Shown here: piece by piece, positions 1 to 14,322 of the stretch
How the letters are laid out: each line of letters opens with the position of its first letter
Numbering within the stretch: the stretch's first letter is position 1
DNA from: Aphrocallistes beatrix
Taxonomy: Eukaryota > Porifera > Hexactinellida > Sceptrulophora > Aphrocallistidae
DNA length: 64,000 nucleotides
Reading direction: 5' to 3'
Assembly (NCBI GenBank): GCA_963281255.1
Contig: OY725489.1
Coordinates: 1 to 64,000 of the forward strand
Notes under the pieces: model-generated
What the model was told of the DNA's origin: nothing
Databases searched by the model: none
Seen by the model: only the letters and a program-made list of their open reading frames with translations
Made by a program: the position numbers and the translations under genes

Positions 1-3000
1 CAAAATGTCACTGTACCCCCCCACAGGGGAGATAAAATGCTCACTTTCCCTTTGTTCTTATACTGTTTCTTACACAAAATGCCTACATCTCCGCCCTTTT
101 GGCTACATTCATTTCTCAAATGTCACTGTACCCCCCCACAGGGGAGATAAAATGCTCACTTTCCCTTTGTTCTTTATACTGTTTCTTACACAAAATGCCT
201 ACATCTCCGCCCTTTTGGCTACATTCATTTCTCAAATGTCACTGTACCCCCCCACAGGGGAGATAAAATGCTCACTTTCCCTTTGTTCTTATACTGTTTC
301 TTACACAAAATGCCTACATCTCCGCCCTTTTGGCTACATTCATTTCTCAAAATGTCACTGTACCCCCCCACAGGGGAGATAAAATGCTCACTTTCCCTTT
401 GTTCTTATACTGTTTCTTACACAAAATGCCTACATCTCCGCCCTTTTGGCTACATTCATTTCTCAAAATGTCACTGTACCCCCCCACAGGGGAGATAAAA
501 TGCTCACTTTCCCTTTGTTCTTATACTGTTTCTTACACAAAATGCCTACATCTCCGCCCTTTTGGCTACATTCATTTCTCAAAATGTCACTGTACCCCCC
601 CACAGGGGAGATAAAATGCTCACTTTCCCTTTGTTCTTATACTGTTTCTTACACAAAATGCCTACATCTCCGCCCTTTTGGCTACATTCATTTCTCAAAA
701 TGTCACTGTACCCCCCCACAGGGGAGATAAAATGCTCACTTTCCCTTTGTTCTTATACTGTTTCTTACACAAAATGCCTACATCTCCGCCCTTTTGGCTA
801 CATTCATTTCTCAAAATGTCACTGTACCCCCCCACAGGGGAGATAAAATGCTCACTTTCCCTTTGTTCTTATACTGTTTCTTACACAAAATGCCTACATC
901 TCCGCCCTTTTGGCTACATTCATTTCTCAAAATGTCACTGTACCCCCCCACAGGGGAGATAAAATGCTCACTTTCCCTTTGTTCTTATACTGTTTCTTAC
1001 ACAAAATGCCTACATCTCCGCCCTTTTGGCTACATTCATTTCTCAAAATGTCACTGTACCCCCCCACAGGGGAGATAAAATGCTCACTTTCCCTTTGTTC
1101 TTATACTGTTTCTTACACAAAATGCCTACATCTCCGCCCTTTTGGCTACATTCATTTCTCAAAATGTCACTGTACCCCCCCACAGGGGAGATAAAATGCT
1201 CACTTTCCCTTTGTTCTTATACTGTTTCTTACACAAAATGCCTACATCTCCGCCCTTTTGGCTACATTCATTTCTCAAAATGTCACTGTACCCCCCCACA
1301 GGGGAGATAAAATGCTCACTTTCCCTTTGTTCTTATACTGTTTCTTACACAAAATGCCTACATCTCCGCCCTTTTGGCTACATTCATTTCTCAAAATGTC
1401 ACTGTACCCCCCCACAGGGGAGATAAAATGCTCACTTTCCCTTTGTTCTTATACTGTTTCTTACACAAAATGCCTACATCTCCGCCCTTTTGGCTACATT
1501 CATTTCTCAAAATGTCACTGTACCCCCCCACAGGGGAGATAAAATGCTCACTTTCCCTTTGTTCTTATACTGTTTCTTACACAAAATGCCTACATCTCCG
1601 CCCTTTTGGCTACATTCATTTCTCAAAATGTCACTGTACCCCCCCACAGGGGAGATAAAATGCTCACTTTCCCTTTGTTCTTATACTGTTTCTTACACAA
1701 AATGCCTACATCTCCGCCCTTTTGGCTACATTCATTTCTCAAAATGTCACTGTACCCCCCCACAGGGGAGATAAAATGCTCACTTTCCCTTTGTTCTTAT
1801 ACTGTTTCTTACACAAAATGCCTACATCTCCGCCCTTTTGGCTACATTCATTTCTCAAAATGTCACTGTACCCCCCCACAGGGGAGATAAAATGCTCACT
1901 TTCCCTTTGTTCTTATACTGTTTCTTACACAAAATGCCTACATCTCCGCCCTTTTGGCTACATTCATTTCTCAAAATGTCACTGTACCCCCCCACAGGGG
2001 AGATAAAATGCTCACTTTCCCTTTGTTCTTATACTGTTTCTTACACAAAATGCCTACATCTCCGCCCTTTTGGCTACATTCATTTCTCAAAATGTCACTG
2101 TACCCCCCCACAGGGGAGATAAAATGCTCACTTTCCCTTTGTTCTTATACTGTTTCTTACACAAAATGCCTACATCTCCGCCCTTTTGGCTACATTCATT
2201 TCTCAAAATGTCACTGTACCCCCCCACAGGGGAGATAAAATGCTCACTTTCCCTTTGTTCTTATACTGTTTCTTACACAAAATGCCTACATCTCCGCCCT
2301 TTTGGCTACATTCATTTCTCAAAATGTCACTGTACCCCCCCACAGGGGAGATAAAATGCTCACTTTCCCTTTGTTCTTATACTGTTTCTTACACAAAATG
2401 CCTACATCTCCGCCCTTTTGGCTACATTCATTTCTCAAAATGTCACTGTACCCCCCCACAGGGGAGATAAAATGCTCACTTTCCCTTTGTTCTTATACTG
2501 TTTCTTACACAAAATGCCTACATCTCCGCCCTTTTGGCTACATTCATTTCTCAAAATGTCACTGTACCCCCCCACAGGGGAGATAAAATGCTCACTTTCC
2601 CTTTGTTCTTATACTGTTTCTTACACAAAATGCCTACATCTCCGCCCTTTTGGCTACATTCATTTCTCAAAATGTCACTGTACCCCCCCACAGGGGAGAT
2701 AAAATGCTCACTTTCCCTTTGTTCTTATACTGTTTCTTACACAAAATGCCTACATCTCCGCCCTTTTGGCTACATTCATTTCTCAAAATGTCACTGTACC
2801 CCCCCACAGGGGAGATAAAATGCTCACTTTCCCTTTGTTCTTATACTGTTTCTTACACAAAATGCCTACATCTCCGCCCTTTTGGCTACATTCATTTCTC
2901 AAAATGTCACTGTACCCCCCCACAGGGGAGATAAAATGCTCACTTTCCCTTTGTTCTTATACTGTTTCTTACACAAAATGCCTACATCTCCGCCCTTTTG

Positions 3001-6000
3001 GCTACATTCATTTCTCAAAATGTCACTGTACCCCCCCACAGGGGAGATAAAATGCTCACTTTCCCTTTGTTCTTATACTGTTTCTTACACAAAATGCCTA
3101 CATCTCCGCCCTTTTGGCTACATTCATTTCTCAAAATGTCACTGTACCCCCCCACAGGGGAGATAAAATGCTCACTTTCCCTTTGTTCTTATACTGTTTC
3201 TTACACAAAATGCCTACATCTCCGCCCTTTTGGCTACATTCATTTCTCAAAATGTCACTGTACCCCCCCACAGGGGAGATAAAATGCTCACTTTCCCTTT
3301 GTTCTTATACTGTTTCTTACACAAAATGCCTACATCTCCGCCCTTTTGGCTACATTCATTTCTCAAAATGTCACTGTACCCCCCCACAGGGGAGATAAAA
3401 TGCTCACTTTCCCTTTGTTCTTATACTGTTTCTTACACAAAATGCCTACATCTCCGCCCTTTTGGCTACATTCATTTCTCAAAATGTCACTGTACCCCCC
3501 CACAGGGGAGATAAAATGCTCACTTTCCCTTTGTTCTTATACTGTTTCTTACACAAAATGCCTACATCTCCGCCCTTTTGGCTACATTCATTTCTCAAAA
3601 TGTCACTGTACCCCCCCACAGGGGAGATAAAATGCTCACTTTCCCTTTGTTCTTATACTGTTTCTTACACAAAATGCCTACATCTCCGCCCTTTTGGCTA
3701 CATTCATTTCTCAAAATGTCACTGTACCCCCCCACAGGGGAGATAAAATGCTCACTTTCCCTTTGTTCTTATACTGTTTCTTACACAAAATGCCTACATC
3801 TCCGCCCTTTTGGCTACATTCATTTCTCAAAATGTCACTGTACCCCCCCACAGGGGAGATAAAATGCTCACTTTCCCTTTGTTCTTATACTGTTTCTTAC
3901 ACAAAATGCCTACATCTCCGCCCTTTTGGCTACATTCATTTCTCAAAATGTCACTGTACCCCCCCACAGGGGAGATAAAATGCTCACTTTCCCTTTGTTC
4001 TTATACTGTTTCTTACACAAAATGCCTACATCTCCGCCCTTTTGGCTACATTCATTTCTCAAAATGTCACTGTACCCCCCCACAGGGGAGATAAAATGCT
4101 CACTTTCCCTTTGTTCTTATACTGTTTCTTACACAAAATGCCTACATCTCCGCCCTTTTGGCTACATTCATTTCTCAAAATGTCACTGTACCCCCCCACA
4201 GGGGAGATAAAATGCTCACTTTCCCTTTGTTCTTATACTGTTTCTTACACAAAATGCCTACATCTCCGCCCTTTTGGCTACATTCATTTCTCAAAATGTC
4301 ACTGTACCCCCCCACAGGGGAGATAAAATGCTCACTTTCCCTTTGTTCTTATACTGTTTCTTACACAAAATGCCTACATCTCCGCCCTTTTGGCTACATT
4401 CATTTCTCAAAATGTCACTGTACCCCCCCACAGGGGAGATAAAATGCTCACTTTCCCTTTGTTCTTATACTGTTTCTTACACAAAATGCCTACATCTCCG
4501 CCCTTTTGGCTACATTCATTTCTCAAAATGTCACTGTACCCCCCCACAGGGGAGATAAAATGCTCACTTTCCCTTTGTTCTTATACTGTTTCTTACACAA
4601 AATGCCTACATCTCCGCCCTTTTGGCTACATTCATTTCTCAAAATGTCACTGTACCCCCCCACAGGGGAGATAAAATGCTCACTTTCCCTTTGTTCTTAT
4701 ACTGTTTCTTACACAAAATGCCTACATCTCCGCCCTTTTGGCTACATTCATTTCTCAAAATGTCACTGTACCCCCCCACAGGGGAGATAAAATGCTCACT
4801 TTCCCTTTGTTCTTATACTGTTTCTTACACAAAATGCCTACATCTCCGCCCTTTTGGCTACATTCATTTCTCAAAATGTCACTGTACCCCCCCACAGGGG
4901 AGATAAAATGCTCACTTTCCCTTTGTTCTTATACTGTTTCTTACACAAAATGCCTACATCTCCGCCCTTTTGGCTACATTCATTTCTCAAAATGTCACTG
5001 TACCCCCCCACAGGGGAGATAAAATGCTCACTTTCCCTTTGTTCTTATACTGTTTCTTACACAAAATGCCTACATCTCCGCCCTTTTGGCTACATTCATT
5101 TCTCAAAATGTCACTGTACCCCCCCACAGGGGAGATAAAATGCTCACTTTCCCTTTGTTCTTATACTGTTTCTTACACAAAATGCCTACATCTCCGCCCT
5201 TTTGGCTACATTCATTTCTCAAAATGTCACTGTACCCCCCCACAGGGGAGATAAAATGCTCACTTTCCCTTTGTTCTTATACTGTTTCTTACACAAAATG
5301 CCTACATCTCCGCCCTTTTGGCTACATTCATTTCTCAAAATGTCACTGTACCCCCCCACAGGGGAGATAAAATGCTCACTTTCCCTTTGTTCTTATACTG
5401 TTTCTTACACAAAATGCCTACATCTCCGCCCTTTTGGCTACATTCATTTCTCAAAATGTCACTGTACCCCCCCACAGGGGAGATAAAATGCTCACTTTCC
5501 CTTTGTTCTTATACTGTTTCTTACACAAAATGCCTACATCTCCGCCCTTTTGGCTACATTCATTTCTCAAAATGTCACTGTACCCCCCCACAGGGGAGAT
5601 AAAATGCTCACTTTCCCTTTGTTCTTATACTGTTTCTTACACAAAATGCCTACATCTCCGCCCTTTTGGCTACATTCATTTCTCAAAATGTCACTGTACC
5701 CCCCCACAGGGGAGATAAAATGCTCACTTTCCCTTTGTTCTTATACTGTTTCTTACACAAAATGCCTACATCTCCGCCCTTTTGGCTACATTCATTTCTC
5801 AAAATGTCACTGTACCCCCCCACAGGGGAGATAAAATGCTCACTTTCCCTTTGTTCTTATACTGTTTCTTACACAAAATGCCTACATCTCCGCCCTTTTG
5901 GCTACATTCATTTCTCAAAATGTCACTGTACCCCCCCACAGGGGAGATAAAATGCTCACTTTCCCTTTGTTCTTATACTGTTTCTTACACAAAATGCCTA

Positions 6001-7379
6001 CATCTCCGCCCTTTTGGCTACATTCATTTCTCAAAATGTCACTGTACCCCCCCACAGGGGAGATAAAATGCTCACTTTCCCTTTGTTCTTATACTGTTTC
6101 TTACACAAAATGCCTACATCTCCGCCCTTTTGGCTACATTCATTTCTCAAAATGTCACTGTACCCCCCCACAGGGGAGATAAAATGCTCACTTTCCCTTT
6201 GTTCTTATACTGTTTCTTACACAAAATGCCTACATCTCCGCCCTTTTGGCTACATTCATTTCTCAAAATGTCACTGTACCCCCCCACAGGGGAGATAAAA
6301 TGCTCACTTTCCCTTTGTTCTTATACTGTTTCTTACACAAAATGCCTACATCTCCGCCCTTTTGGCTACATTCATTTCTCAAAATGTCACTGTACCCCCC
6401 CACAGGGGAGATAAAATGCTCACTTTCCCTTTGTTCTTATACTGTTTCTTACACAAAATGCCTACATCTCCGCCCTTTTGGCTACATTCATTTCTCAAAA
6501 TGTCACTGTACCCCCCCACAGGGGAGATAAAATGCTCACTTTCCCTTTGTTCTTATACTGTTTCTTACACAAAATGCCTACATCTCCGCCCTTTTGGCTA
6601 CATTCATTTCTCAAAATGTCACTGTACCCCCCCACAGGGGAGATAAAATGCTCACTTTCCCTTTGTTCTTATACTGTTTCTTACACAAAATGCCTACATC
6701 TCCGCCCTTTTGGCTACATTCATTTCTCAAAATGTCACTGTACCCCCCCACAGGGGAGATAAAATGCTCACTTTCCCTTTGTTCTTATACTGTTTCTTAC
6801 ACAAAATGCCTACATCTCCGCCCTTTTGGCTACATTCATTTCTCAAAATGTCACTGTACCCCCCCACAGGGGAGATAAAATGCTCACTTTCCCTTTGTTC
6901 TTATACTGTTTCTTACACAAAATGCCTACATCTCCGCCCTTTTGGCTACATTCATTTCTCAAAATGTCACTGTACCCCCCCACAGGGGAGATAAAATGCT
7001 CACTTTCCCTTTGTTCTTATACTGTTTCTTACACAAAATGCCTACATCTCCGCCCTTTTGGCTACATTCATTTCTCAAAATGTCACTGTACCCCCCCACA
7101 GGGGAGATAAAATGCTCACTTTCCCTTTGTTCTTATACTGTTTCTTACACAAAATGCCTACATCTCCGCCCTTTTGGCTACATTCATTTCTCAAAATGTC
7201 ACTGTACCCCCCCACAGGGGAGATAAAATGCTCACTTTCCCTTTGTTCTTATACTGTTTCTTACACAAAATGCCTACATCTCCGCCCTTTTGGCTACATT
7301 CATTTCTCAAAATGTCACTGTACCCCCCCACAGGGGAGATAAAATGCTCACTTTCTTAGCTACATTCATTTCTCAAAAT
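1..7379. repeat. 116-bp tandem satellite array, about 63 full copies
   Basis: A 116-bp unit beginning around ATGTCACTGTACCCCCCC is repeated head to tail. Unit starts fall at 5, 120, 236, 352 and then every 116 bp to 7312. The first copies carry single-base indels (a missing A near 118, an extra T near 175); from 352 onward copies look identical by eye. The last copy is internally deleted after about 7353 and the array ends in unique DNA after a 9-base stub at 7378. The left end lies outside the window. The many 94-aa open frames inside it are by-products: 116 is not a multiple of three, so a frame drifts across two and a half units before stopping. No protein or RNA function is visible. A pericentromeric or subtelomeric satellite is possible. 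Confidence 0.97.
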
Positions 7380-8425
7380 GTCACTGTAAAGAAACGTTCG
7401 TATTGTACTGAATGATGTGAGAAGTACCACTGGCTTCACCACGATCGGAGTTGCACTCGGGGCCGGCTGTTCCCCAAGCCCGCAACAGACCGCATAATAC
7501 ATGCTACTCAACAACTGTCAGACCAGTCAGGCAAGTCAAAGACGACAACTCACCATCTAGTCATGACCATCCGGTCGCAGATTATTTAAATCAAATTTCT
7601 TTAAAATACAACTACGTATCCTTACTATTAAAACTCGATTATTGTATATATATATATATATATATCTGTAACGAATTGATTGAAGAAACTGCCGGGCGCA
7701 GAAGGCTGATTTTTGGCTATGGCTCCAGTAAGTTCTGAGCTCAGACCAAAATGTCGACTCATCATGGAATTATGACGTCATTGTCACATTTTTAAAAGTT
7801 AAGCAACACAGTTATTCGGCCATAACTCAGCCATTATAGGAGATAGATGGCTGAAATTTTAATAGAATCTGTATCCTAACACGTCTCACATATGATGCAA
7901 CTATCATCAAAAAATGATGACTCATCACTTTGCTATGACCTCATCATTACTCATCAAAATTTTAAAAATTGACAAATTTGGTGTTTTTTCGAGTGATATC
8001 GATTTTAAAACTAAGATGGACATATTTATAGATGCTATCTCCCTTATAATTAACCAATGTGACGTCAGGCGACCGAAGGGAGCCTCTGGCGGACACGAAG
8101 TGTCCGCCAGCCGCGCAGCGCAAGCAAGCGAAGCGAAGCGCGCTTGTTTCATTTATGTTGCTAGGTTTACTTTGCCCTTATTCCAATTAATTATTCGTTG
8201 TTTTATTTATTTTTCTCAATTATTAGATTAATGAAGTGGAAATAGATTTACTCTCCACTTCTACTCTGACACAAAAGTAACGTGTTGTTTTTGAATTCAT
8301 TTTGGGTTGTTTGTTCATTTATTTTCCCGAAAATTTACTTCAATGCTCGCTGTTCTATATTTACTATTTGGTCTTGCTTATGTTGCCAGGTTAGATGTCC
8401 ACAAATATGTATCGAAATTTATATA
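7380..8425. other. AT-rich spacer with microsatellite and short hairpin
   Basis: No supportable gene. It holds a (TA)n run at 7645-7665. Two related AT-rich passages, around 7750-7880 and 7910-8050, share phrases such as an ATGATGACTCATCA-like stretch and a GATAGATG/GATGCTATC segment, resembling eroded transposon sequence. A perfect 10-bp stem with a 5-nt loop lies at 8086-8110 (CTGGCGGACA / TGTCCGCCAG). It is followed by a GC-rich, GCGAAGCG-rich tail to about 8140 that differs sharply from its AT-rich surroundings. The open frames here match nothing I recognise. Confidence 0.6.
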
Positions 8426-8613
8426 CAGTCGACTCCGCTTAATAGGGCCACATCGGTCAGAGGACATTCTGACCCGATTAAGCGGAGAACCCTATTAACC
8501 GAAAATATTTTGTATTAGCTTCTATGTGTGAGAGCTATTCTGGTCCTACCAAAAGTGGCCCGATTAAGCGGCTGACCCGATTAAACAGTGGCCCTATTAA
8601 GCGGAGTCAACTG
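8426..8613. mobile_element. pogo/Tc1-type MITE with terminal inverted repeats
   Basis: The left end reads CAGTCGACTCCGCTTAATAG. The right end is its near-perfect inverse, finishing GCGGAGTCAACTG. Arms of about 26 bp differ at one position. The element is flanked by TA on both sides (8424-8425 and 8614-8615), the target duplicated by Tc1/mariner/pogo transposons. A CAG-initial terminus followed by GACTC is typical of pogo/Tigger ends. Inside are further CCGATTAAGCGG copies in both orientations. At 188 bp it has no coding capacity and is a non-autonomous element. Confidence 0.8.
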
Positions 8614-8865
8614 TATTTATTTTCTTGTTTTATTCGTTTGAATCAAGACTCATAGTTGCCTACTTTCACAAGATATATTTACGTCATAGCTTTGGGATAG
8701 GAGGGTTTAACAATCACTAAATATATACTACTTATTCACCCTTTCATTTCTGATTTGTTTCTACCCCATATGACCAATTTAATTGTTATTTCTATAAGTA
8801 TAAGTCACAATAGCATACATCGTAATTAATTATGATATCAAACATTAATGTTCACTCTTGTAGAT

Positions 8866-9165
8866 TGCGGCGTAGCTTTTCCACGTAAACGTAGCTCTCC
8901 CAGAGATATGCTGTAGCTGTAACGTAGCTTTCCCGGAGATATGCTGTAACTGTAACGTAGCTGTAATGTAGCTTTCGCGGAGATAGATATGCTGTAGCTG
9001 TAACGTTGCTTTCCCAGAGATATCCTGTAGCTGTAACGTTGCTTTCCCAGAGATATCCTGTAGCTGTAACGTAGCTTTCCCGGAGATATGATGTGGTTGT
9101 GCTGTAGATATAGCGTAGGTATCCAGTTGCTGTCACGTAGCTAGCTATGATGAGTTGGAGAGAGA
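8866..9165. repeat. Imperfect minisatellite
   Basis: Degenerate repeats of roughly 30-39 bp are built around GCTGTAGCTGTAACGTAGC and CCCGGAGATATG. The unit is partly in frame on the minus strand, giving an apparent open frame full of VTATGYLWES-like repeats. No start context, homology or splice structure supports a protein. Confidence 0.75.
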
Positions 9166-9429
9166 AGCTCATCAGATGAGTCGTTTGGAAGAGTGATGGA
9201 GAGCGAAAAGGATCTGTTGAAATTGTTCGAAACTGTGTTCATCACTTGTATATATACTCTACACCGTTCCATGCAGGAGCAGACACCTGTCGCAACCTCC
9301 TGTCTATTGCAGTTATAATTAGAATTAACTCAGTAGTAAACACTTGTCAGAGGCAACACCTGCTTCAAAGGTGTCCACACTCTAGTCTAGTCGACAGGTG
9401 TTTAGTCTTACAGGTGTCTACTCCAGATA

Positions 9430-9897
9430 ATGATTGGCAGGTGCCTACTGACAGATGCTTACTGCTGTGTGGGACCGGAGAGAGTATATATACGGGTGAA
9501 GAAGCTGCAGAAACTATATTGCCGGCAATATTCGCTACCTCCTTCAACGCTTCACCTCATCACCCCCGGGGGCATCGCTACACAGCCAACTCTCCAGCAG
9601 GTCAGTATTATCCTACTCTTACACTTGACAAATAGACTTTACAAATAGACCGACCTGATCTTTTCTCTTTTAGAATTCTCACCGCCAGATTCAGATTGAG
9701 GGACTTCCAGATCTTCAGACTGAGGGACTATCAGATCTTCAGATTGAGGGACTACCAGATCTTCAGACTGAGGGACTTCCAGATCTTCTGACTGAGGGAC
9801 TACCAGATCTTCTGACTGAGGGACTACCAGATCTTCAGACTGAGGGACTACCAGATTTCAGACTGAGGGACTTCCAAACTGCCAGACCGTCGAGCTA
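9430..9897 (+). other. Possible small spliced gene with 8-aa repeats (low confidence)
   Basis: An open frame from 9430 ends with codons for TLQQ directly before a donor (CAG|GTCAGT at 9600/9601). A pyrimidine-rich acceptor TTTCTCTTTTAG precedes 9673. Joining the two keeps phase and reads into an exon made of about seven copies of a 24-bp unit (EGLPDLQT), closing with TAA at 9895-9897 just before another donor (AAG|GTATGT). A further acceptor (CTTTCTTTCTAG) sits near 9974. Consistent plus-strand splice signals argue for a spliced transcript, coding (about 132 aa) or not. No domain is recognised and the start codon is a guess. Confidence 0.25.
9698..9880. repeat. 24-bp tandem repeat
   Basis: Seven to eight copies of GAGGGACTACCAGATCTTCA plus four bases vary at two or three positions. 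The length is a multiple of three, so the plus-strand frame encoding EGLPDLQT stays open throughout. One copy near 9855 has lost one base, which shifts the frame for the last stretch. It lies inside the possible spliced unit described at 9430-9897. Confidence 0.85.
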
Positions 9898-9899
9898 AG

Positions 9900-10469
9900 G
9901 TATGTGCCAAATCTTAACGCCATCACTCACTTCTTTCCCATTTTCAAACTAATCAACTCTTTCCTTCTTTCTAGGTGTGAGATGTCTCTAGCCTCATTCC
10001 TGACTCATCGCTAACTTCATCATTTCCTGGGTAGTGGGGTACATTATTTTAAAGTTCAGTTAAGTTAAGTTTAAATTAATGTCCGTTTTAGTCATAATTT
10101 TACATCCAAATTCAATCGTACTCATTGTTGCATCCTAAGGGTATTGAGAGGTCCTTAAATGGTGTCAAGGTATAAGTATAGGTATAGTAAGTATACAGTT
10201 AGGTTACATAATGAGGGGTCTCCCAATTCGGAGGGGCTCCGGCCTTGACACCCTCCAATTCTAGCTCAGGTTGGGGGAAAGGTACATGAATGCGTCCCAA
10301 GTGCATTCACAGTTAGCCACAAAACGGCTGCTGGAACCCTGAGAGGCCAACCTGAGTAATTAACTATAGGAACGGGCGGGAGGGAAACATAGAATAGCCT
10401 ATACAGCAGGGGGGGCCCATAGTTCGGTGACCGGAGAGGAAAGGGTGGGGGTGGAGCCGGGGCGGACTA
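9900..10469. other. Unassigned spacer
   Basis: No gene or convincing repeat. It starts with a donor-like AAG|GTATGT and contains the acceptor CTTTCTTTCTAG near 9974, so it may carry the 3' part of the unit upstream. A GC-richer segment at about 10210-10460 contains several G-runs but no open frame or RNA fold I can defend. Confidence 0.5.
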
Positions 10470-10795
10470 ACACGGACCGCGCTACTACACTTGCGGAGGA
10501 GCTACACGGACCGCGTCGCTACACTGATGAAGGAGCTACACGGACCGCGTCGCTACACTGATGGAGGAGCTACACGGACCGCGTCGCTACACTGATGAAG
10601 GAGCTACACGGACCGCGTTACTACACTGATGGAGGAGCTACACGGACCGCGTCGCTACACTGATGGAGGAGCTACACGGACCGCGTCGCTACACTGATGA
10701 AGGAGCTACACAGACCGCGTCGCTACACTGATGAAGGAGCTACACGGACCGCGTTACTACACTGATGGAGGAACCACATTGATGAAGGAGCTGTT
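10470..10795. repeat. 34-bp tandem repeat, about nine copies
   Basis: Units of GAGCTACACGGACCGCGTCG followed by CTACACTGATGAAG, with small substitutions (GATGGAG for GATGAAG, GTTACT for GTCGCT). The period is not a multiple of three, and no reading frame runs through it. The block is much more GC-rich than the AT-rich DNA that follows. Confidence 0.85.
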
Positions 10796-11909
10796 TAATG
10801 TCATTCTATTATTCTTGTCGTGTATGCATATGATCCACTCTGTATTTGAACACAATTTAACTATCAAATTAGTTACAAATTTGGTCTCAGTTCATATTGA
10901 ACTATTGGGTAAATATTCAAAGAATTACAATCGAGGTTCCGGGATATGTAAGCATTTTATTATTATAATATGCATATTTAACTAATCTAATATAGCAACT
11001 TAAGGAGTCCTACCTCATCAGCCTCCGTTTCATCTCTCTTAATTCTTAAATTGTTGGAATTAATATCAATTCGTCATAACTTTTTCATCATATTCATAGT
11101 ACATGTAACGCACATATTATATTTCACGTACCTGGCAACATAAGCACTCCATCTGCCATCCTTCATGACGTAAAGTTGATGATGATTGATGATGAAACTA
11201 TATCAATGTGTGCTCTCGGGACTCAATCTAAATGTACTGCATGTTCACTCTCTCTAATGTTGCATCTCGTTTCCCTGCTATATACTGCTTGTTTCCGCTT
11301 TATAGTGGTCCATATCAATTCGTTGGTATACTGCATGTTAACCCTCTAAATATTCACACAAATAATGAGTCCATTTTACTGAATTAATGAAGGTAAATAT
11401 CTCGTATTTTTAACTTTGACTCCAAATAATGGGATGGTTTCAGGACATACCCCAAATCTTAGTGATCAGAAGGATGCTGCTATGCCACAGGAACAAAATT
11501 CTACCTCAATTGTTGACTCTAATACCGATACAATGGTAAATATTCACACAAATGATGAGTCAACTTTCCAAATCTATGCCATATATCCTTACTACTCGTA
11601 TTATTGTAGTATGATTCCTCTTTAATCATTCTGTTTCTTAGTACTTGTATAATTCATTTTGAAGAGTGGTTATATTTCCATTCAAATTCATTTATTGAAT
11701 TGTCGATATAAGGACCTCTAAGATTGTCAGGAATTCAAATAATTGATATTTAAATTTGACCTTTATTGTGACATATCTAACAATCGTTTCATAACTATCA
11801 CATTCAATTGAAATGTCGTAAATAGAACTGCTCTCAACTGCTAGCAGTTCGGTGCCATTGTGACGGTTGATTGTCTAGTGCAAGTGACCTCGTTAGTTGT
11901 TTCAGGATT
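10796..11909. other. AT-rich intergenic DNA
   Basis: No supported gene. A phrase near 11345-11375 (AAATATTCACACAAATAATG) recurs with small changes at about 11537-11565, so part of this DNA is a diverged duplication. The 69-aa open frame at 11416 is made of this AT-rich sequence and has no recognisable domain or splice context. The SRPK gene ends at 11910 on the opposite strand. Confidence 0.5.
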
Positions 11910-14177
<2,268 letters not shown>

Positions 14178-14322
14178 GTGGCGAGCGGCTAAGGCATGAC
14201 GTCATCAGTCAGCACTGCTTACGTTAGTTAACGGACGGAGCGAACGGAGAGAACTATAGTTTATCATTCAGACTCACATAATAACAAATTCTACTAATTT
14301 AAACTAATCTACTAATCAGCTG

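Noticed and set aside
5-7359. Some 60 overlapping open frames of about 94 aa in the satellite
   Set aside because: They are the same 116-bp unit read in drifting frames; the period is not a multiple of three and all copies are identical, so no coding constraint.
10255-10275. tRNA A-box-like TAGCTCAGGTTGG
   Set aside because: No matching B box or cloverleaf follows; a tRNA or tRNA-derived SINE cannot be supported.
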